Source: Sternotherus odoratus (lineage: Eukaryota; Chordata; Testudines; Kinosternidae). Taken from it: 64,000 nucleotides of DNA. Each line of letters starts with the position of its first letter. Within the stretch, counting starts at the first letter, position 1. Where the stretch lies: assembly GCA_032164245.1 (NCBI GenBank), contig JAVMKO010000004.1:32961626-33025625 (forward strand), read 5' to 3'. Positions 47,936 to 60,346 of this stretch are shown here, one piece after another. The notes beneath the pieces are model-generated. The model made no database searches. It was given only the letters and a program-made list of their open reading frames with translations, and was not told the origin of the DNA. The position numbers were made by a program, and so were the translations under genes.

Positions 47936-48102
47936 AATAAATGTATTAGGTAACACGGTTTTGGCATAAAGGTAAAATTTAGAAGTTTAAATAGACATAA
48001 CTCAACACTGGCATTTAATTTAAGAAACTAATGAATATAACTGTTAATATTCAAAAACTTAAATAGACCCCAACATAGTAGAGAATGTTGTTGTCAGAAC
48101 TT

Positions 48103-48335
48103 TACTTGGACTGTCTTTTGGCCCTTAGATGACCAGCTCAAGCTGAGTTGTAGCATACCAATAACCAACAGAAAACATTTTTTTGCAGTGTTGTTCCTTG
48201 TATAACTTGGAAGTCACTAATGCTCCGTTTACAAAGTACAGTGATTTGAAGCTAATAAAGTGCTATCATTAAGACTAAATATTTATTTACAGATAACTTA
48301 CTATATTGTTCTCCTAAACTATTCTTTCCTTTATG
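48103..48335 (+). repeat. Local direct repeat, unit B
   Basis: This is the second copy of the unit at 47517-47750. The pair is much more diverged than the 5.2-kb duplication downstream, so it is older. It has no open frame conserved between the copies. Confidence 0.8.
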
Positions 48336-48779
48336 GACAGGCACCATAGTTGGACTGATGTAAATGTGGCTAAACTATTGCCTATTGTTTGTAACCTATG
48401 GTAGTATAAGTTTTGCAGATGTGGGAATTGAAAAACTCCACCTAGAAAGAATAAAGGAATTCTTATTTGCTATTAACTCTTTGTTAATTGCGGTGTGTAG
48501 ATTGTCCTGTAACTCACATGGTGTTTTTTGTGTTTCAAGACTAGTTGACTAGTAGTTTCATTTCTTCTTTGCCCTTCCTCATCCCCTTTGGGGTGTCTTG
48601 GCCTCCATGTGCTAGGAAGAAGCAGTTCCTGGGACTTGGGTAGCATGGGGGAATTCTTGCTAGCTCATACTTACAGGGAACAGAAGTGTGAAGGCTTTTG
48701 TTCCATTTTCTGGACACAGTCTGGAGAAAGGAAGTTTGATACAAAGGTTATTCTGTCCCATTCCAACCTCTTCCCTAAA

Positions 48780-48938
48780 TCCCTGGCCCCGCCTCCTCCC
48801 CCAGGTGTGCCACATTTCCCCTCCTGTCCCTCATTCACAGGCCTGCCGTGTGAAACAGCTGTTTCGCGGCAACCATGGGGAGTGGGAAAGTGGAGTGGTG
48901 GCAACCCAGAGCACCCACAGAGGTTAGTGCCTATAATG
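48780..48938 (-). mobile_element. Fragment of the hAT-type MITE seen at 14096-14377
   Basis: Read on the minus strand it begins CATTATAGGCACTAACC, followed by 'ctgtgggtgctctgggttgc' and then 'ccgcgaaacagctgtttcac', the same order as in the element at 14096-14377. The distal end is not clear. Confidence 0.5.
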
Positions 48939-48939
48939 G

Positions 48940-49881
48940 CCAGTGCTGGAATGCTACCCTTGGAAATGTGCTGCCCCAAGCACATGGTTACTTTACTGGT
49001 GCCTAGAGCTGGCCCTACCTGTGACCCATATTATTCCCACTTTAGGGTGGATTATTAGCTATATATTAAAATATATATGTATTGGGGTTATTTATGAAAT
49101 TCGCTGCTACCTGAAAACATTTGTATAATATGTGAATTAGACATAGATCTACTCAAATTAAATGTCTGCTTGTTTTAATGTATTTGCTGTAGACTAAAGA
49201 TTACTTTTATCCCAAACCAGGATATTAGAATAACTGCAGTGTTCCCAGCTTTTAAAACAGCCTTGCTCAAACCTTTTTTTTCCAGTATAGGAAACACATT
49301 ACAGTGTGTTAGGACCTTCAATATAGCTTTCACAGTATCAGCAAGATAAACAAGACCCAATGACTTCATACACTGCAGAATAGTTTCCAGTGAAACTACA
49401 GCAATATTAAAATGTTAAAAATTCCCTTAGGCAATTATTAAAAACACACACACTTATGTTGTAAAAATGACACACTGGATATGGTATGAAGCAGAGCAAT
49501 AAGTGGCCTTACAGTATCAGGTACTCAGAGGCAGTGAGTAGGGAAGTTGAAGGATTACATAGTTATGAATTAGTTAGGTCTTTATAGAAGCTTAATTGAC
49601 CACTATGAGGCTAACGTTTCTTTAACACGGAAAAGACAGGCAATGCCACGGACCACCTCAAGATCAAAATATAAATTCATAATACTTTCTGCCTGCCACA
49701 GAATACTCTAATCCTGCAAAGACTTTCACACATGCTTATCTTCATGCACTGTGTAGTCCCATTAAAAACAATGTAAATCTGCAAATCAATCCTAAAAGAA
49801 GCATATGCAAAATGTAAATGTATCTCTCACTGAACATTCTTGTGCGAGAAGTGTAGAGTGTTTTTTTTTTCTAAGACCTGC
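48940..49881. other. AT-rich non-coding DNA upstream of the duplication
   Basis: A T-run lies at 49860-49870. At 49873-49945 begins a dispersed short repeat ('aagacctgctcc', 'agctgacttcagtgaactta', 'ggatcaggccctt') within which the 5.2-kb duplication starts. The first six bases of this repeat lie outside the duplication, so the native left flank is preserved. Confidence 0.6.
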
Positions 49882-50011
49882 TCCAATCCACTTAAGACAA
49901 TGGAAAAGCTCCAGCTGACTTCAGTGAACTTAGGATCAGGCCCTTAATGCAAAAACTTAGGCCAGACACTAATATCAGTTACTTTTCAAAATTTCCACTG
50001 AAATTATATTA

Positions 50012-50076
50012 TTTAGTGATGCTAGCCAACGATTTTAGTGATGCTAGCCAATGAATTTAGTGATGCTAGCCAATGG
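50012..50076 (+). repeat. Three-unit 22-bp tandem repeat
   Basis: Three successive units of the form 'tttagtgatgctagccaa' with a short variable joint lie head to tail. The same three units recur in the second duplicate at 55244-55308. Confidence 0.85.
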
Positions 50077-52119
50077 GAGAAGACAATGAGAAGGGTGTGT
50101 CTTATGCCTGCCTATCCCTGCATGCCATCTCTTATATTGGGCTAAAGGTTAGGCGCTCTTACATCCTGGGTGATTATTCCAGTTCAGTTTCCCCCTCTGT
50201 CTGATGAGGAGAAGGGATTTAAAGAGGGGTTTCTATCTCCCAGTTGCGTCTGGAGGTAGGTAGAGCGCTCCTCCCAGGCTGGGCCCTGCAGACAAGATAG
50301 ATGGGAGAACACCTATCTTCACCCGGTTTGAGGATTATACTGGGGGTTTGGCGTAAGATGGCAGCATGCATGTCCAGAGGCAGAAACTCAGTTGGTTAAG
50401 GGACTTTTGCAGCATAAATGTATGTGTCTGCAGGATTAGGTAGCACTGGCAGCAATGCAGGAATTGCAGTAATACCTACATCCCTTTATGGATCTGGGCC
50501 TTGTTCCCTGCCTTGAAAAGCTTACAGTCTAAAGCCCAGTCCTGCAAAGTGCTTGATTTTTATGAAGGTCAGCTGATTTCACTGGGACTACTCATGTTAG
50601 GAAAGGCAAACACCAGCATAAGCCTTTGCGGCAGCAAGGCTTAATAAAGAAAACTACAGCGGGGGAAGGGAAAAATATGATTTTTTTTTATTGTAAATAC
50701 CAAAGTCCCATTCATTGTATCTTAAGCCCATTGCTAACTGTTCCCTTTGTATAATTTTTTTGCTTTCAATCGGTGCCTATTGGTGGTCTAACCCTGATTT
50801 ATTTTTTTAAAGGTTTAAGATTTAAATAATAAAATTTTCTTAAACCTTTAAGAACAAATATTGCCTAGTTCTGACACTGATTTCAGTGGGATGATTCAAG
50901 TGCATAAAATTAAGCATGTAGAGAATATTTGCGGGATGAGTGTATTAGATATTTTATAGTAGGACAGCAGACCTCCCCATGCTGTAGCAGTGTAAAGGGG
51001 TTTTGAAAGTCGGTGTGGTTCTTTTAAACACACAATGAAGAATATTGCTCCATCCGTATTCAAAGTACCCATTGTAGAAAACAAGGTCCTAACAATATTA
51101 GGTAGATATAGTTCCAAGGTGTTTTCAGTAAAAAATGTATGGAGTTTACCATAAGTCCTGCTTTCAAACATGGATGACTATTAGAGCCAGTTAGAGGAGC
51201 ACATTATTTACTTCATTTTAGTTATTATCATGCTACAAATTTAGATAGATTATATTTGAACTGATCTGGAGGGAGCAGGGGTGAGATTTTTTTTTTGGCA
51301 CGTTCCAACATCAACAAAAAACACAAAATGCAATTGTTCCCATTTCTTCATGCTGTCCTGTGTTAGATTGTTTTGGGCTGTAATGTACCTGGGGGGGATG
51401 ATGTGATAATCCATCTAAGTATAACTTAAAGCTTTATAGCTGCTCACTCTCATTTGTAGGACTGAGCAAGCAAGTTTAAGTTTTCAGCGAGGCGAAGCTG
51501 TGCAGGCATAAGGTCTCTTTCTCTGCCTGACGGACTGCAGATAGTGCAGTATGCAGGAGCACCAGCATGGAGTTTGGGGGAGATTTTGGTTTAAGAATTT
51601 GACTTGCTGCTGTTTTTAGTTAAATATTTTAATTCTTAAACTCTTAAAATTAGGATCAACTTTGAGCTAATTTCTGTAATAAAACTAATATTTTGATATA
51701 GTACACAATGAATTTCTTTACAGTATTATATTACTGGGTCATGAGGGCCTTTTCCTGAGATTTTGGGAATGTTTCTTTAGACAGCAGCATGGTGTGACTC
51801 TACCATTTCATACTGTTGCTTGGTTGCTTGTTTAGAGGATTTTTCTGATTATCAGTTCAAGTGGCCACAATACCACCAGTGCAGAGTGGTAAATTGAAAA
51901 GCTTTAGATTTTATTCTCCTCTATTCCCAAACACTTCTTTCCAAGGTTAAGAGATCATATTTTGCCGTATGACAAGAATTGACATAAAAAGTATATTTTA
52001 AATTCAGATAAATTGACTTTAAGCAACTCTGGACAGTAATGGGTCTTGAGTTGTCATCTTTGAAGCCTGCTTATTAGGATTACTATAATTTCAATATTTG
52101 TATTACAATTTTTGTAATA

Positions 52120-52633
52120 CAGTAGCATCTATAGGCCCCAATTGAGATCATGCCCCTATTGTGCTAAACACTGTTCAAACACATAGTGAACTACAATCAC
52201 TGCTTCAAAGAGCTTACAGTCTAATCAGGCAATACAGGCAGAGTGATCGGCGGGTAGCGATCGATCTTTTGGCGATCGATTTCTCGCGTCTTGTGAAAAC
52301 ATGAGAAATCGATCGCCCACGGCGCCCCCATCGACTCTGGAACTCCAGCTTGCCGGGAGGCGCAAGCTGGAGTCGATGGGGAAGCACGCCGCTGACTGCC
52401 GCCGCCGTGAGGACGGCAGGTAAGTCGGCTGCAGATATGCAAACTTCAGCTACGTGATTCACGTAGCTGAAGTTACGTATCTGCCATCGATCCCCCCCCC
52501 CCCCCCCGGTAGAGAGGACCAGCTCATAGAAGTGAAATGACTTGCTCAAACTCACATACCAGGTCAGTGGCCGAGTCAAGAAAAAGAACTCAGGTCTCTT
52601 GATTCCCAGTTTAATGTTCTATACCCTGACATT
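52120..52633 (+). repeat. SINE-like repeat split by a palindromic element (copy 1)
   Basis: The 5' part (52120-52239) reads 'aattgagatcatgcccctat', 'tgtgctaaacactgttcaaa' and 'agagcttacagtctaatcag'. The 3' part (about 52525-52633) reads 'gaaatgacttgctcaaactc' and 'caggtctcttgattcccagt'. Together they match the order seen at 61890-62270. The insertion in between (52240-52513) is GC-rich and palindromic. The family appears to be a MIR/CORE-type SINE. Confidence 0.6.
52240..52513. mobile_element. Palindrome-rich non-autonomous element (copy 1)
   Basis: Three hairpins follow one another. GCGATCGATTTCTC (52272-52285) pairs with GAGAAATCGATCGC (52303-52316). A second stem built on 'catcgactc' and 'ctccagcttgc' spans about 52329-52380. 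A perfect 16-bp stem AACTTCAGCTACGTGA with a 1-base loop lies at about 52441-52474. A C-run of 16 closes the element. I recall this as an abundant turtle element. No transposase is present, and I could not define a target duplication. Confidence 0.65.
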
Positions 52634-53931
52634 GTCTCCTGAAAGCTACTTATATAGTGCCTAACTATTTTTGCTGTGAATCAATGTCACTATAATAGAT
52701 ACAGACCCACAAGTTCTGAGAGTTTTGGACGCAGGCCTGAGAAATCTCCTAAAACTAGATCCTCAGCTGTTTTAAATTGTACTAGCTTCATTAAAGTCCT
52801 CTGGCTCTCAGTCACAACTCAAATGCTTGACAGGAAATGGTGATAACCTCTAATGTTTAAGAGTACAGCTCCTGATGTTCAGTCACACAGCTTTCTCAGT
52901 AGCCAACAATGTCACTGACTTGGCTGCTCTCTTCTGAGGGACCTGATGATGAGAGTGTGTTGCACTCAAAAATACAGTTCTGTACTATAGGTGTAGAATT
53001 ATTGTGAGCACTGATCGCAAGTGGATGAAGTGAAGAATTGCATAAGACCACATAGTTAAAAGGAAGTTTGGTCATGAGGAAAAGAAATAGAAGGCTCAGT
53101 GTGGAAGCTGGGAAATAGAAAATGCTGTAAGAAAGAGCTGAAACAAACTACTTGTGTTGTGAGGGACTAGAGTGATTATTCCTGTAATGGAATCGGCAGG
53201 CCCTTCTACAATAAAGTGAAAAACTTGATATGTTTACATACCCTTCCCTATAGGAATTCCTTGAAAATTTTGTTTAACATACGAGATATGGTATAAGAAG
53301 GCCAATGGCAAGAGAACTTCCTTGGTTTATTTTTAACTGGTGACTTTTGCATTTCAAAGTAGGCCGCCTGCTTGACCTTTACATTTTATTCACGGGCAGA
53401 GAGCATGAAGCCTGTGGGGAAAATAGCCAGCCTGGCACAACTGCTTTGGAGAAGACACGAACTGCTTTTGAGCATAAGAGGCAATAAACCTCTGGGTTTG
53501 AGTTGTAGCTGCTTACTCACATGTAGAAGACATGAAAAAAAGCAGTTAACTGTTTTTACTGGGTAAAGAAGTGATCTTTATACCCATTTTTCCTAAACAG
53601 TATTAATAATAAGCACCTCAAATAGGAGAGGTACATGCATTTAAAAGGCAACTGTAATTCTCCAGGTCCCAGAAGCTGGGAAGGAGTGAAAATCAGAGGT
53701 TTGTGCTTCAAAATGGAAACAAGTGTGTCTCTTTTCTTTGTGGGGAAACTTGATTTGAAACTCACAAGGATGATTACAAATATGCTAAATCAAGAGGAAA
53801 AACAACAAAAGCTCCCCCATAACTCTGTTCTTTTGTTTCTTCCCAAAAGGGGCTGAAATACATGATTTAAAACCAGCAAAAATTTTAAAGGGGGCTGCAG
53901 GAAGCGGCACGGTGCTGGTTGCTGGTCCCTT

Positions 53932-54254
53932 CTCTAGCACAGTGCTTCTCAAATTATCTGATGTAGTGGACTGGCAATTTTTTTCCAGTGTGTGAGGGAC
54001 CGGTACCATTTTTGTGCCATATTATTATCATATTCACATAGGCACATAACGGGGTATTTACATGTGAAGGAGTGGCGTAAGCGCACGCTCGCGCATCTCA
54101 TGCAAAACATGCTGTAGTGCTATGGCATAATTATCAATATAATATGTGCTTCTGAAAACATAATATTATTTAATGTTGTTGACTTTATCGACTGATAATT
54201 ATACTTAGTGGAATTCCGGTGTGATTTTTAAATTATATTGTCTTTCTTTCTTTT

Positions 54255-54342
<88 letters not shown>

Positions 54343-54431
54343 TCCTGGAAACTCGCCACGGAGCAGCAGCCAATGGCTCGTGGATCGGCACCTGTCTGTG
54401 GACCACCACTTTGAGTAGCACTGCTCTAGAA
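53932..54431. mobile_element. hAT non-autonomous element (copy 1)
   Basis: The element proper is 53940-54423, starting CAGTGCTTCTCAAA and ending TTTGAGTAGCACTG. Flanking octamers ctctagca (53932-53939) and ctctagaa (54424-54431) differ at one base and fit the hAT target consensus around CTCTAGA. Subterminal blocks 'tagtggactgg' and 'ctgtggaccac' are inverted. The interior contains the TTTC microsatellite. There is no transposase. Confidence 0.85.
54241..54344. repeat. (TTTC)n microsatellite, 104 bp
   Basis: A nearly pure tetranucleotide run with one early interruption. It produces leucine-, serine- and phenylalanine-rich frames on one strand and lysine-, glutamate- and arginine-rich frames on the other. 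The corresponding run in the second duplicate is 16 bp longer. Confidence 0.95.
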
Positions 54432-55097
54432 GACCATCAAGTCTACCAGTGTTAGTTAGTTAGTTAGTTATGCCAGTGTTAAATCTCCTGTATTTTGGGT
54501 ACTTGTCTCTTTTCTGATTGTTGCCATTTTTAATGCCCTCTCTCTGTGACTGGAAAAGTGACTTAAATACATTGCCCCTTGTGAGTACAACTGAAAGAAC
54601 ATCAGTGTCATTTATTGAGCCATGGCATAGCTATAGGGCTTTGTCTTTGGGGATTAGCATGAGGGGAGCCATTTTGAGATGCTCACTTCTAGCCCTCTTC
54701 TTTTGTATAGGAACAGTGACTGTGCAGAGGTTCATGTGGTCCAGTTGTAAATGAGACTTCCCAAGCCCTTTTCTATCTGCCCTGAATGGCTGCGTAGATG
54801 GCTCCTGAAAAGCCACACTCCCTTCTTTCATACCGCTGCTGCATCTGAATCGCTTCAGAACTGTCTGTCTTGCATCTTATGGCACTTCAAGGAAAGATGT
54901 TATGGTAGTTCTTGCTCCCTGAGCAATTGTGATTGAGGATTTGGCAAATTATGTTGAATAATTAATCTGGTTTTGTGTTGGATACAAAATGTGAGATGCT
55001 TCTTTTAATTATGTGGTGGAGTCACTTATACTCAATTTATTAGTCAATTCTATTACCGTTTGGGAAATGCAGGCACATCAAGGTTTTATTATAGATA

Positions 55098-55113
55098 AAT
55101 CCACTTAAGACAA
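55098..55113 (+). repeat. Templated insertion at the duplication junction
   Basis: Sixteen bases, AATCCACTTAAGACAA, lie between the end of copy 1 (…attatagata) and the start of copy 2 (tccaatccac…). They duplicate 49885-49900, near the start of the unit. A short copy-and-restart of the template explains them. Confidence 0.85.
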
Positions 55114-55243
55114 TCCAATCCACTTAAGACAATGGAAAAGCTCCAGCTGACTTCAGTGAACTTAGGATCAGGCCCTTAATGCAAAAACTTAGGCCAGACA
55201 CTAATATCAGTTACTTTTCAAAATTTCCACTGAAATTATATTA

Positions 55244-55308
55244 TTTAGTGATGCTAGCCAACGATTTTAGTGATGCTAGCCAATGAATTTAGTGATGCTA
55301 GCCAATGG
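55244..55308 (+). repeat. Three-unit 22-bp tandem repeat (copy 2)
   Basis: Duplicate of 50012-50076, unchanged. Confidence 0.85.
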
Positions 55309-57351
55309 GAGAAGACAATGAGAAGGGTGTGTCTTATGCCTGCCTATCCCTGCATGCCATCTCTTATATTGGGCTAAAGGTTAGGCGCTCTTACATCCTG
55401 GGTGATTATTCCAGTTCAGTTTCCCCCTCTGTCTGATGAGGAGAAGGGATTTAAAGAGGGGTTTCTATCTCCCAGTTGCGTCTGGAGGTAGGTAGAGCGC
55501 TCCTCCCAGGCTGGGCCCTGCAGACAAGATAGATGGGAGAACACCTATCTTCACCCGGTTTGAGGATTATACTGGGGGTTTGGCGTAAGATGGCAGCATG
55601 CATGTCCAGAGGCAGAAACTCAGTTGGTTAAGGGACTTTTGCAGCATAAATGTATGTGTCTGCAGGATTAGGTAGCACTGGCAGCAATGCAGGAATTGCA
55701 GTAATACCTACATCCCTTTATGGATCTGGGCCTTGTTCCCTGCCTTGAAAAGCTTACAGTCTAAAGCCCAGTCCTGCAAAGTGCTTGATTTTTATGAAGG
55801 TCAGCTGATTTCACTGGGACTACTCATGTTAGGAAAGGCAAACACCAGCATAAGCCTTTGCGGCAGCAAGGCTTAATAAAGAAAACTACAGCGGGGGAAG
55901 GGAAAAATATGATTTTTTTTTATTGTAAATACCAAAGTCCCATTCATTGTATCTTAAGCCCATTGCTAACTGTTCCCTTTGTATAATTTTTTTGCTTTCA
56001 ATCGGTGCCTATTGGTGGTCTAACCCTGATTTATTTTTTTAAAGGTTTAAGATTTAAATAATAAAATTTTCTTAAACCTTTAAGAACAAATATTGCCTAG
56101 TTCTGACACTGATTTCAGTGGGATGATTCAAGTGCATAAAATTAAGCATGTAGAGAATATTTGCGGGATGAGTGTATTAGATATTTTATAGTAGGACAGC
56201 AGACCTCCCCATGCTGTAGCAGTGTAAAGGGGTTTTGAAAGTCGGTGTGGTTCTTTTAAACACACAATGAAGAATATTGCTCCATCCGTATTCAAAGTAC
56301 CCATTGTAGAAAACAAGGTCCTAACAATATTAGGTAGATATAGTTCCAAGGTGTTTTCAGTAAAAAATGTATGGAGTTTACCATAAGTCCTGCTTTCAAA
56401 CATGGATGACTATTAGAGCCAGTTAGAGGAGCACATTATTTACTTCATTTTAGTTATTATCATGCTACAAATTTAGATAGATTATATTTGAACTGATCTG
56501 GAGGGAGCAGGGGTGAGATTTTTTTTTTGGCACGTTCCAACATCAACAAAAAACACAAAATGCAATTGTTCCCATTTCTTCATGCTGTCCTGTGTTAGAT
56601 TGTTTTGGGCTGTAATGTACCTGGGGGGGATGATGTGATAATCCATCTAAGTATAACTTAAAGCTTTATAGCTGCTCACTCTCATTTGTAGGACTGAGCA
56701 AGCAAGTTTAAGTTTTCAGCGAGGCGAAGCTGTGCAGGCATAAGGTCTCTTTCTCTGCCTGACGGACTGCAGATAGTGCAGTATGCAGGAGCACCAGCAT
56801 GGAGTTTGGGGGAGATTTTGGTTTAAGAATTTGACTTGCTGCTGTTTTTAGTTAAATATTTTAATTCTTAAACTCTTAAAATTAGGATCAACTTTGAGCT
56901 AATTTCTGTAATAAAACTAATATTTTGATATAGTACACAATGAATTTCTTTACAGTATTATATTACTGGGTCATGAGGGCCTTTTCCTGAGATTTTGGGA
57001 ATGTTTCTTTAGACAGCAGCATGGTGTGACTCTACCATTTCATACTGTTGCTTGGTTGCTTGTTTAGAGGATTTTTCTGATTATCAGTTCAAGTGGCCAC
57101 AATACCACCAGTGCAGAGTGGTAAATTGAAAAGCTTTAGATTTTATTCTCCTCTATTCCCAAACACTTCTTTCCAAGGTTAAGAGATCATATTTTGCCGT
57201 ATGACAAGAATTGACATAAAAAGTATATTTTAAATTCAGATAAATTGACTTTAAGCAACTCTGGACAGTAATGGGTCTTGAGTTGTCATCTTTGAAGCCT
57301 GCTTATTAGGATTACTATAATTTCAATATTTGTATTACAATTTTTGTAATA

Positions 57352-57866
57352 CAGTAGCATCTATAGGCCCCAATTGAGATCATGCCCCTATTGTGCTAAA
57401 CACTGTTCAAACACATAGTGAACTACAATCACTGCTTCAAAGAGCTTACAGTCTAATCAGGCAATACAGGCAGAGTGATCGGCGGGTAGCGATCGATCTT
57501 TTGGCGATCGATTTCTCGCGTCTTGTGAAAACATGAGAAATCGATCGCCCACGGCGCCCCCATCGACTCTGGAACTCCAGCTTGCCGGGAGGCGCAAGCT
57601 GGAGTCGATGGGGAAGCACGCCGCTGACTGCCGCCGCCGTGAGGACGGCAGGTAAGTCGGCTGCAGATATGCAAACTTCAGCTACGTGATTCACGTAGCT
57701 GAAGTTACGTATCTGCCATCGATCCCCCCCCCCCCCCCCCGGTAGAGAGGACCAGCTCATAGAAGTGAAATGACTTGCTCAAACTCACATACCAGGTCAG
57801 TGGCCGAGTCAAGAAAAAGAACTCAGGTCTCTTGATTCCCAGTTTAATGTTCTATACCCTGACATT
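57352..57866 (+). repeat. SINE-like repeat split by a palindromic element (copy 2)
   Basis: Duplicate of 52120-52633. The palindromic insertion occupies 57472-57746, with 17 C rather than 16 at its right side. Confidence 0.6.
57472..57746. mobile_element. Palindrome-rich non-autonomous element (copy 2)
   Basis: Duplicate of 52240-52513. Its hairpin stems are unchanged, and the C-tract is one base longer. Confidence 0.65.
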
Positions 57867-59164
57867 GTCTCCTGAAAGCTACTTATATAGTGCCTAACTA
57901 TTTTTGCTGTGAATCAATGTCACTATAATAGATACAGACCCACAAGTTCTGAGAGTTTTGGACGCAGGCCTGAGAAATCTCCTAAAACTAGATCCTCAGC
58001 TGTTTTAAATTGTACTAGCTTCATTAAAGTCCTCTGGCTCTCAGTCACAACTCAAATGCTTGACAGGAAATGGTGATAACCTCTAATGTTTAAGAGTACA
58101 GCTCCTGATGTTCAGTCACACAGCTTTCTCAGTAGCCAACAATGTCACTGACTTGGCTGCTCTCTTCTGAGGGACCTGATGATGAGAGTGTGTTGCACTC
58201 AAAAATACAGTTCTGTACTATAGGTGTAGAATTATTGTGAGCACTGATCGCAAGTGGATGAAGTGAAGAATTGCATAAGACCACATAGTTAAAAGGAAGT
58301 TTGGTCATGAGGAAAAGAAATAGAAGGCTCAGTGTGGAAGCTGGGAAATAGAAAATGCTGTAAGAAAGAGCTGAAACAAACTACTTGTGTTGTGAGGGAC
58401 TAGAGTGATTATTCCTGTAATGGAATCGGCAGGCCCTTCTACAATAAAGTGAAAAACTTGATATGTTTACATACCCTTCCCTATAGGAATTCCTTGAAAA
58501 TTTTGTTTAACATACGAGATATGGTATAAGAAGGCCAATGGCAAGAGAACTTCCTTGGTTTATTTTTAACTGGTGACTTTTGCATTTCAAAGTAGGCCGC
58601 CTGCTTGACCTTTACATTTTATTCACGGGCAGAGAGCATGAAGCCTGTGGGGAAAATAGCCAGCCTGGCACAACTGCTTTGGAGAAGACACGAACTGCTT
58701 TTGAGCATAAGAGGCAATAAACCTCTGGGTTTGAGTTGTAGCTGCTTACTCACATGTAGAAGACATGAAAAAAAGCAGTTAACTGTTTTTACTGGGTAAA
58801 GAAGTGATCTTTATACCCATTTTTCCTAAACAGTATTAATAATAAGCACCTCAAATAGGAGAGGTACATGCATTTAAAAGGCAACTGTAATTCTCCAGGT
58901 CCCAGAAGCTGGGAAGGAGTGAAAATCAGAGGTTTGTGCTTCAAAATGGAAACAAGTGTGTCTCTTTTCTTTGTGGGGAAACTTGATTTGAAACTCACAA
59001 GGATGATTACAAATATGCTAAATCAAGAGGAAAAACAACAAAAGCTCCCCCATAACTCTGTTCTTTTGTTTCTTCCCAAAAGGGGCTGAAATACATGATT
59101 TAAAACCAGCAAAAATTTTAAAGGGGGCTGCAGGAAGCGGCACGGTGCTGGTTGCTGGTCCCTT

Positions 59165-59680
<516 letters not shown>

Positions 59681-60346
59681 GACCATCAAGTCTACCAGTG
59701 TTAGTTAGTTAGTTAGTTATGCCAGTGTTAAATCTCCTGTATTTTGGGTACTTGTCTCTTTTCTGATTGTTGCCATTTTTAATGCCCTCTCTCTGTGACT
59801 GGAAAAGTGACTTAAATACATTGCCCCTTGTGAGTACAACTGAAAGAACATCAGTGTCATTTATTGAGCCATGGCATAGCTATAGGGCTTTGTCTTTGGG
59901 GATTAGCATGAGGGGAGCCATTTTGAGATGCTCACTTCTAGCCCTCTTCTTTTGTATAGGAACAGTGACTGTGCAGAGGTTCATGTGGTCCAGTTGTAAA
60001 TGAGACTTCCCAAGCCCTTTTCTATCTGCCCTGAATGGCTGCGTAGATGGCTCCTGAAAAGCCACACTCCCTTCTTTCATACCGCTGCTGCATCTGAATC
60101 GCTTCAGAACTGTCTGTCTTGCATCTTATGGCACTTCAAGGAAAGATGTTATGGTAGTTCTTGCTCCCTGAGCAATTGTGATTGAGGATTTGGCAAATTA
60201 TGTTGAATAATTAATCTGGTTTTGTGTTGGATACAAAATGTGAGATGCTTCTTTTAATTATGTGGTGGAGTCACTTATACTCAATTTATTAGTCAATTCT
60301 ATTACCGTTTGGGAAATGCAGGCACATCAAGGTTTTATTATAGATA

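Larger units (their letters stand above)
49882..55097 (+). repeat. 5.2-kb tandem duplication, copy 1
   Basis: This 5216-bp block is repeated directly at 55114-60346. By reading through both copies I found only two differences: a C-tract of 16 (52492-52507) against 17, and a TTTC microsatellite of 104 bp (54241-54344) against 120 bp. All other sections compared were identical. The unit contains a small 22-bp tandem repeat, a split SINE with a palindromic insertion and a hAT element. No gene lies in it. Confidence 0.95.

Noticed and set aside
50012..50076. CRISPR-like regular repeats
   Set aside because: There are only three units with almost no spacer, in eukaryotic repeat-rich DNA. This is an ordinary short tandem repeat.
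54221..54421. Frames rich in Leu-Ser-Phe-Phe or Lys-Glu-Arg-Lys
   Set aside because: They are translations of the TTTC microsatellite, and occur again in the second duplicate.
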